Source: Petaurus breviceps papuanus (lineage: Eukaryota; Chordata; Mammalia; Diprotodontia; Petauridae). Taken from it: 64,000 nt of DNA. This document shows, one piece after another, positions 57,101 through 64,000 of the stretch. Under the pieces are notes generated by a model, which was given only the letters and a program-made list of their open reading frames with translations, was not told where the DNA came from and made no database searches. The stretch lies in contig JAMXIF010000003.1 in the NCBI GenBank assembly GCA_028583685.1, positions 79,514,289-79,578,288 of the forward strand, given 5' to 3'. The translations under genes and the position numbers were made by a program. The stretch's first letter is position 1. Each line of letters starts with the position of its first letter.

Positions 57101-58842
57101 GTATAGTGATTCTGATAAAACTAGGTACATCAATCATTATATGGTAAGAGGAGACAATAAAGGATAGAAGAAATCCTTTGGGTTCTGTGGCAACTCTAAG
57201 GCATTCCAATGTGCCTAGGGACATTAACTATCAAGAACAAGCATTTACAGAAAAGGAAACTTGAATTGCATTTTTGATGCAGAGGAAGCAGAAACTTAAG
57301 TCATCAATTTTAGTTAATTGGCTGTCATTGACTCCTGGCAATTGAATACTTCTGCCTTTTATCCTAGATGTTAGGCTAAGGAAATTTGGTGACAAAGAAA
57401 AGTTACTAAATTGGAGAATATAGATTCAGAGAAAGAGGGGAAGGAAATAATGAAAGATAGATCATCAATCTTGTTTTCTTATTGCAATACAAACTGTTTT
57501 ACTACTTCCAAAATGATAAGAGGAGTACTCTATTGAATGTAGTCTAATAATAATAATAATAATAACTGTCATTATGATGATAATGATGATAATTACAATG
57601 TAGCACAAAGGGCACTCCTCATATGTGGGTTCCCTAGAACAGCTATTTTGGGTTCAAGGGTCACTCAAAACCTCTCCTCATGACCCCCTAGTTTTGTTTC
57701 TCTAGTCAGGCAGAGGACATAATTAGTATACAGCAAAGGCATTTAATAAAATAGAACAGTAAGAAATATTGTGAAGCTTTTTTTGCTCTGTTGCTTCTTC
57801 TGAAAAATTCCTGTAAGAAATTCTGTTTTCCCTCAATGCCCCTTCTTCTGTATTGCACTTACAAACAGGCCACCCACACCATTCCAATTCAAACATGTGC
57901 TTTTATCTGAAGGGAGGGGAGCACAAATCAAAATTAAAAGATGAAGATTAAAACACAGATGGGAAGTCCATCAACTTGATATCATACCACCAGGGGGTAT
58001 ACAGGGAGGTGAAAAGCAATATGATGACTCTATAAGCAGTTTTTCTACAATCCTTAATAGATGCTAAGTCCCTTGTCTTGAGAAGTATGCTGGGAAAGGT
58101 TGGGACCCGACTTTCCACACTGGCTCTCATTTTCAGCTTACTCCACAGTTACCTTCATGGTTACAACTATTTGAAGTATAACAAACAGCAACCCCTTTGC
58201 TGCCACTTCTTGCAACCCACTCACACCCCAGGAGTTAAATTTCCTTAGTTCTTCAGATTTCATCCTGCTGTTTAAAACCATTTGTTACTCAGTTAGAGTT
58301 TAAACTGTGCTCCGTGAGGTCCTCAAGTACACATGAGCACTATAGTAACTATAGTACATTCTTCCCATGAGCCTGGAGCATACTCTGCCACTAATATACA
58401 CACCATGAGTAGAAAGAATGGGTACATATAGAGATTATGCATGGGGGTACATGTGCACATGGAGGGATACATACAAGTTGGGACAACCCATACTTCTGAC
58501 ATCGTAGGACCATTGCTCCTATCTTTTGCCTCTTTTGGTATCCTCAGCACTCTAGGAGTTATTCTCCACTAGGTATACTGCCCTCCCCACCTTTTGGTGA
58601 CTGCTGGAGACACTACGGTGTTTAGTCTAAGTAGAGTGGACCAGTACTCCCCTAATCTCATTGCTGTTGGGCACGTAGTTCTTGCTGGGTGCTGCTCCAT
58701 TGATCATCAGCAGATGGTGTCGTGATGGTTGCTTCGCATCCAATCTCTACTGGACATTGTATGTGCTAACAACCTTGGAGCTTTACATTTTCAAGGCCAC
58801 CTACTGGACAGCTCACTACATACTCTAATGCTAATGAGTAGA
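54176..58842. other. Unassigned 4.7 kb stretch
   Basis: I could not place most of this. A weak MIR-like scrap may lie near 56840-56930. From about 57690 to 58560 the plus strand carries 'catttaataaaatagaac' and higher-GC text that could be a minus-strand LTR or ERV remnant, but ends and duplication are not visible. An (aat)n run lies at 57549-57565. Confidence 0.35.
57546..57600. repeat. (AAT)n / (TGATAA)n microsatellite
   Basis: 'Taataataataataat' is followed by 'gatgataatgatgataat'. Confidence 0.85.
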
Positions 58843-58851
58843 AAACCTTTC

Positions 58852-61705
58852 CTGCGAGGCTAGCAGGCAGAAGAGCAGGAGGACTAAGGGGTCCAAGGTA
58901 TGGGTTGGACCAAGTTGTGGAGCTGAGCAGGGCGGGGGATGGTAACTGCTCAGAGGAGGGAAAGATTAGGGCAGGGGAGAAGAAAATCCACTGTCCCCTG
59001 CTACCATTGGCGCTGGTTCCACAATGCCCCCATGGCTAGGACAGTCTGAGATATACAGAGCCCTGAAAGCTGACAGTGGCCAAGTTGCACATCATGAAGC
59101 TGGCTGACATGGAGAAATTAGCTGATGAGTTACATATACCATCTCTTCCTAAAAAAATGTTTAGAGACAACGTTTTAAGAATTCAACATGGTTCTGACTT
59201 TGGAATTGAGTTCAATGCAACTGATGCTTTAAAATGTATATACAATTACCAAGGAGTGATTAAGGTGGTATGTACTGAAGAATGACAAGAAAGCAGAATG
59301 GAAAGGGAATACTCCAAAGAGATTCTTAGACCATATGATTTGATCTCTATGACAGATAACAATTGTTCAATGAAGCCATTAAGTTAAAGATTGTTTCTGC
59401 ATCATATCATATAGACCTAGAGAAACTGAAAGCCAAGGAACATTAAATTTTTTTAAGTTCTGTTGTTCAGACATCAACTTCATGATCATGGAGTTTCAAA
59501 CTTAAGTATGAAAATGAGAGTGAAGATTTTTTCTTAAGAACTGATGGTGTGAGGAGGCTAGGTGGTGTAGTGAATAGAGCACCAGCCCTGGAATCAGGAG
59601 GACCTGAGTTCAAATTTGGCCTCAGACACTTGACACACTAGCCATGTGACTTTGGGCAAGTCACTTAACCCCAATGGCCCTCCAAAAAGAAGAAGAAAAA
59701 AGAACTGATGGTGTGCTCATTAAGATAAATGCCACAAGACTCTACCATGAGCATGTTCCACCAGCCCTCTTTACAGAGCCTCATGAAATATCATAATACC
59801 TACCTGTGAAGGAGGCAACATGTGAGAAGCTAGGGTTTCCAGAAAGAATGGATCTTAACCTTGTGGCTACATGGGAAAATACACAGAATCTAAGTAAAAT
59901 GTCATAAAATATGAGCTCTCTATCTAACCTTCAGTGGAGATGACTATTCTCTCAGGTGAGAATTGTCTGATTAGACAATGAGCTGCCTTTCCTTTTGCCC
60001 AAGTTTTCTGTAGCTATGAAGGGAAGAAAATGAAAGCTTGATGTAGGTAGGATCTATACCACCTTCTCTTCTTACCACCTGTCAATTGTTTCCATATCTA
60101 AAATTAATGGGAGAAGGAGTCGAACTAAGATTTTGAGTTGTTCTAGACTAGCACTTCAGTAATATTTATGTCCTAAAGAGTACTCAGATCTAGTGAACAT
60201 ATAATTACCACATAACACTGTTTTGCATAAAAGATTAATTAAATGAACCAAATCTAGTAGTTCCTTTGTAACTTTCATGGGACTCCTAGAAAATGAAAGA
60301 CTGTGCATTTTGATAGCTTTTCAATTTTAGCTTCACAGAAAAATACTGATAAAAGGCACTGTTGGAAAGAAGTAACTTGAGTTCAAAAGTTAATCTCACA
60401 TTTTATATTCACAGAGTAAGTTTATATTTTCCCTTGAAAAGCCATTATGTTAAATGGGATTTTAAAGCAAAATGTTCCTAATTAGGACCAAAAAAACAAT
60501 TTATTTACCCAATTTCGAGCTAGTTCATCCATCGAAGCAGTGATTAACATGAATATCTCTCGGCTGTAGCCCCACATTGGCAGGTGCACTGGTATTACAA
60601 GTAGACTTTGGCCAGCATCTGTAAAAGCAAGTGCCTTATTTTTATTTTTTTTTTTATACCAATGTTTTTCTACTTCTGCCTTACATGACTCTTTAAATGT
60701 GAATAAATATGCTGAAGTTGGTATCAATAGTGAAGAGTTTCAGGCATATCTATTAGATCTGGTATTAAGGAGAAATATAGTACATATTAGGTCTTGAACC
60801 TAGATTTTTTTCATAAAATATTGGGACTCAGCCTGGTTGAAAAGAAAACATTTTAAAAATGAAATTTATTTTTTATACTTACATTTTCATGTTTCTGATA
60901 CGACAGAGGAATGTACTCAGTAAAAAGGAACATATTTAGGACCCATGGCAGGGTGGGGGGTGGGGATATTGGATAGCTTTACAGTGAAGAGGAAAAAAAT
61001 TAATTTTAAAAACTGTTTTTTAAACATTTTATAGGGCTTTTTTTTGCCTGTTTACATAATGCATGTAAAGCAGAAATTAATTACTATAGCATTGAGTACG
61101 AAATTTGTTGAAGCAAGTGGGGCATTTTTTGTTACATTTTTAAAAAAGGAAATGAGTTTTGTTTTATTTGGGAGGAGTTTTTTCTCATCCTTACTTTCTC
61201 CTGAAACACAGATCACTTAAGTGGTCTTATTAACATTTTAAATGTAAAATGCAGCTCTTCTGCTTTTAACTTTTGAGCAAGTTTTAGAGGCAGTTAAGTT
61301 TATCTGTGAAGATCTTGGTTCAAAGGATCTGCCAAAGGGTATATTTAAATCCTATGTAGGAAATTGTAGTTAAACTGAACCCGAAGCACCTGGATCCTCT
61401 TATATCTTATTCTCAGCTTAGATGTTTATTGTCTCACAGAAGGTGCTACTGTGAGCCACCCAGAAAGCAAACCTTATTACTAAAGTTTAATCATAAATTG
61501 TTAAGGAAATCATCTACTTTTTACTGTAGCACCTCAAAGCAGATATATGAAAGCAGAATTTAATCTGCTCTGAGAGAATGCATTGCATGTTTACCAGACA
61601 TCCATCTTTTTTCTGTGTTAAAATGTATGCTTTCTCTTTTGGCAGGAATGTGTGTATACTCTACATGACCACCTGAATAAAAGTCTGTTTTGTTCGCCAA
61701 AAAAA
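58852..61705 (+). pseudogene. TIPRL: Processed pseudogene of TIPRL (TIP41-like)
   Basis: TIPRL is a cytosolic regulator that binds catalytic subunits of PP2A-type phosphatases and is related to yeast Tip41 of TOR signalling. The copy preserves long matches: [20 protein letters not shown], then [20 protein letters not shown] and [13 protein letters not shown] (59067-59282), KLKIVSASYHIDLEKLKA (59381-59436), and ALFTEPHEIS to EKLGFPERMD (about 59765-59855). There are no introns. Codons for Trp18 and Trp91 (human numbering) are now TGA (59064, 59283). A Gln codon is TAA after HEIS. Frame changes follow about 59350. Two in-region losses remove about 10 codons after KMRV and about 21 codons between YHE and HVPP. 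A GC-rich 5' UTR-like stretch (58852-59030) precedes it. A long 3' UTR ends with AATAAA (61676-61681) and a 7-A tail remnant. Flanks aaacctttc (58843-58851; 61709-61717) are the target duplication. Start context near 59032 is eroded. Confidence 0.92.
59552..59699 (+). mobile_element. tRNA-derived SINE inside the TIPRL pseudogene
   Basis: 'Aggaggctaggtggtgtagt' to 'gtcacttaaccccaatggcc' with a purine tail. The 16-bp duplication aagaactgatggtgtg is exact at 59536-59551 and 59700-59715, both within coding-derived sequence (LRTDGV). Confidence 0.93.
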
Positions 61706-62410
61706 GGGAAACCTTTCTCTAATAATAGGTAGGCTTAATGGCTCTTTTGCCATAGCCATACAACTAAGAAAAGTCAGTAAGAATGTCCCTAGGAATAATT
61801 CATATTTTCAAATCTCTATGTATGATATGGAGATAATGGTCCTTGGTTCCCGGGAAGCAGATAACGATTTTCCTTAGGGTTATATTTGAGTGAGGACAAA
61901 AGAGATTCAAAGTAAGTGTGGCTATTTTTCTCTGCCCAACTAACCCACCAGCTCTCATGATGTGTGTTTGTCAGCACCAAAGCTCCAAAACTTTAGATGC
62001 TGAATTTTATCCAATAAAACTTTTAAATAACAAAAATCATCTTTATGGTATTTTATAAAGTGCATTGCACCAAGCAGGGCAATGCATGCCTTAACCCCTA
62101 CTACTAGGGTGAGGCTAGTGGGTTACTTGAACTTCGGCATCCTGAGTTGTCATAGGGTTAAAACTGATAAGGTATCTACACTAAGTTGGGCACCCATAGA
62201 GTGAGGCCAAGAAATGGGAGGGGGGAGCAAACTGTCTAAGGAGGGGCAAAATGAACCAGGGGATAAAGAGAACAGACTAAAGCTTCTGTGCAGATCAGCA
62301 GTGGGACCTGGCCCAACACTGGGCACCAAATGTCCATCCTGGGAGAGATAGGTAGATAGTTTTAAAAAAAAAGCAAAAAAAAAATAAAGCACATTTCTAT
62401 CAAAAACCTT
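61706..62410. other. Unassigned sequence
   Basis: No gene or repeat family recognised. The minus frame at 62150-62428 has no domain. Confidence 0.4.
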
Positions 62411-62414
62411 TTGA

Positions 62415-62575
62415 AGCATACAGAGCAAATATTATTATTCTTGCTTTATATATGGGAACACTGAGGTTCAGAATGGTTAAATAACTTGCCTAGACCCACT
62501 CACCTAATAAGTGCTGGATATGAAATCAGAATCTAAATCTTCCAACTCTAAGTTCAGTGCTCATGCCACAGTTAT
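62415..62575 (+). mobile_element. MIR/CORE SINE 3' half
   Basis: 'Gggaacactgaggttcagaa', 'aataacttgcctagaccc' and 'caactctaagttcagtgctc' are in order. Confidence 0.7.
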
Positions 62576-62640
62576 TATATATACATACACATATATATCT
62601 GTGTGTGTATATGTGTGTTTATAGATGTGTGAATCTGAAA
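62576..62640. repeat. TA/TG microsatellite
   Basis: 'Atatatacatacacatatat' is followed by 'gtgtgtgtatatgtgtg'. Confidence 0.9.
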
Positions 62641-62685
62641 TGGAAGCATTTGTACTTTTTATATTTTTATATAAAATAATATATT

Positions 62686-62936
62686 AAGGGATGGGTAGGC
62701 AGCACAGTAAATAGAACGCTGGGTCTGGAGTCAGGAATACCTAAGTTCAAATCTCTCTTTAGGCACTTACCAGCTGTTTGACCCTGGGCAAGTCACTGAA
62801 TCCCTGTTTGTCTCATTTTCCTCATCTGTGAAATGTGGATAATAATAACTTCTAACTCCCAGTAAGTCATTTAGCACAGTGCTTGGCACATAGAAAGTGC
62901 TATATAAATGTTAGTTATCATGATTATTATTATTAT
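62686..62936 (+). mobile_element. CORE-SINE with tRNA head and MIR-like tail
   Basis: Head 'gtaggcagcacagtaaatag', 'ggtctggagtcaggaatacc', 'cctgggcaagtcactgaatc', core 'tcattttcctcatctgtgaa', and tail 'cacagtgcttggcacatag' to 'tgctatataaatgttag' ending in (att)n. This is a nearly complete element. Confidence 0.85.
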
Positions 62937-63650
62937 ACAAAATGAACAATTTATCAAATAAATCTTATGTATTTAAAAGAACAGGATTTGATTGAAAACT
63001 TGTTTGTCAATAGAAATAAGTACCAACCATTGATATACCTGTCATCTGACTGTCATTACTTTAATTTTGGCTTTTGTAATTGCCCTAGCCAACTTTCATC
63101 AGTAGCTGATATCATGTCTTATAACTTCTATATAAATTACGGGTGGCAAATTCACACCCAAATTCTGTGAATCTCTGGTGTTTCTGGAACCATAGATGCT
63201 TCCTAGACATAACAAAATTATCTGCATCCTTATCCCAAAGCCATCTGGAGAAGAAGGTTTATACAGAGCAATGGCTCGACAACTGCCTAGAGGGAGAAAA
63301 ATCTGCTGACAGCTTTGGTACTATTACCATGCAGAGAGCCTTTGCAGAGCCAAGTCATTGATTTCTTTTCCTGGTCACCAAAAAATTCTGAAGACAACAA
63401 ATTTAACCATTAGTGCTAGAATTGGTGAACCCTGGGGAATACTTCCCCACCCATATAGTTGATCATCAGGCAATATGATGGTAAGTAAGCACAACAGAAA
63501 GAAAGATCATTTTAATAAGGTCTATAGTTTATGAGTGAAATTCACAGTATTCTGGTATATACATAGAATGGCTCATCTTTTCCCCCTAATAACCTAGTCT
63601 TATTTGTTTTCTATTCCTTTTTGCTATCTTTGATTTTTGCTTTTATTTTT
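62937..63650. other. Unassigned sequence
   Basis: Short plus frames (62967-63170, 63143-63361) have no recognised domain. Confidence 0.4.
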
Positions 63651-63654
63651 TTCT

Positions 63655-63816
63655 TTTTGGAGGGGGGAATGCAGGGCAATTGGGGTTAAGCGACTTGCCC
63701 AAGGACACATGGCTAGTAAATGTTAAGTGTCTGAGGCTAGATTTGAACTGAGGTCCTTCTCAGGTCCTCCTGACTCAAGGGTCAGCACTCTATTCACTGT
63801 GCCAGCTAGCCACCCC
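63655..63816 (-). mobile_element. tRNA-derived SINE (minus)
   Basis: Reverse of the WSINE1-like element from a t-rich tail through 'caattggggttaagcgactt' to 'gctagccacccc'. It carries a small internal duplication ('gaggtccttctcaggtcct'). Confidence 0.88.
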
Positions 63817-63899
63817 TATGTTCAATATTTAAAGCATCAGTTGAAGTTATCACTTTTTATTTTTGTCTTCAATTTCATGTCTCACAATATTTATAGGAA

Positions 63900-64000
63900 C
63901 AAGGAAACATAGAGTTGAAAGTGACCTCAAAGTTTATTTATTTTAGCCCCATCATTTTACAAATAGGAAACTAAGACCCAGAATGTTTAAGTGACTTGCC
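63900..64000 (+). mobile_element. MIR-related SINE, cut by window end
   Basis: 'Aacatagagttgaaagtgac', 'ttagccccatcattttacaa' and 'ctaagacccagaatgttta' follow the 'tttagagctgg' type and run off the window. Confidence 0.7.

Noticed and set aside
59076-59285. 69-codon frame as a short functional TIPRL-like gene
   Set aside because: It is the stretch between two Trp-to-stop changes in a processed pseudogene. No evidence of its own start or promoter.
1-64000. CRISPR arrays, bacterial operons, rRNA or stand-alone tRNA genes
   Set aside because: None seen. tRNA-like boxes occur only as SINE heads, and tandem repeats are microsatellites or LTR-internal.

Overview
The window looks like non-coding nuclear DNA of a marsupial. 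It is AT-rich and carries no bacterial-type gene order. It is crowded with tRNA-derived SINEs of the kind abundant in marsupials (head near 'ggcagctaggtggcacagtg', tail 'caagtcacttaacccc'), together with CORE/MIR-type SINEs, L2, a marsupial-type L1, SINEs with an RTE (BovB-like) 3' tail, and several LTR families. I assign this group from memory of these repeat families, not from a search, and I cannot name the species. I found no intact host protein-coding gene. The longest open frames are simple repeats or sit inside mobile elements.

Layout. 1-6.7 kb: a (CTTT)n tract, a solo LTR (family A) with a second, minus-strand LTR inserted in it, two SINEs and another minus-strand LTR, then an unexplained stretch. 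6.7-16.8 kb: MIR/CORE-SINEs, L2 pieces, a second family-A LTR and two minus-strand SINEs. 17.1-18.3 kb: a third family-A LTR. 20.3-24 kb: an L2 fragment, then a 2.3 kb 5'-truncated minus-strand L1 with recognisable reverse-transcriptase and ORF2 C-terminal sequence. 24-30 kb: SINEs, microsatellites, a partial LTR and a 10-N assembly gap. 30-33.5 kb: a decayed minus-strand endogenous retrovirus (LTR, polypurine tract, gag-like sequence) interrupted by a fourth family-A LTR and a SINE. 34-36.1 kb: a short hAT-type DNA transposon and nested SINEs. 38.5-42.7 kb: a three-layer nest in which an old CORE-SINE is split by a SINE and by a 3.7 kb half-L1-like element with ORF1 but almost no ORF2. 43-47 kb: RTE-related repeats, a long pyrimidine tract, an L1 scrap and a solo LTR with a 4-bp target duplication. 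49.6 kb: a 250-bp purine microsatellite. 58.85-61.7 kb: a processed pseudogene of TIPRL with 5' and 3' UTR, poly(A) signal, A-tail remnant and flanking duplication, later hit by a SINE.

Nothing here works together as a pathway. The content is a layered record of retrotransposition: old MIR/CORE-SINE and L2, then L1 and LTR elements, then the young-looking tRNA SINEs that interrupt them. The best-supported new observations are the TIPRL retrocopy, the half-L1-like element, the family of 1.1-1.2 kb LTRs with exact 5-bp duplications, and the repeated use of the same position in a CORE-SINE as an insertion target. I did not find a convincing undescribed functional system.
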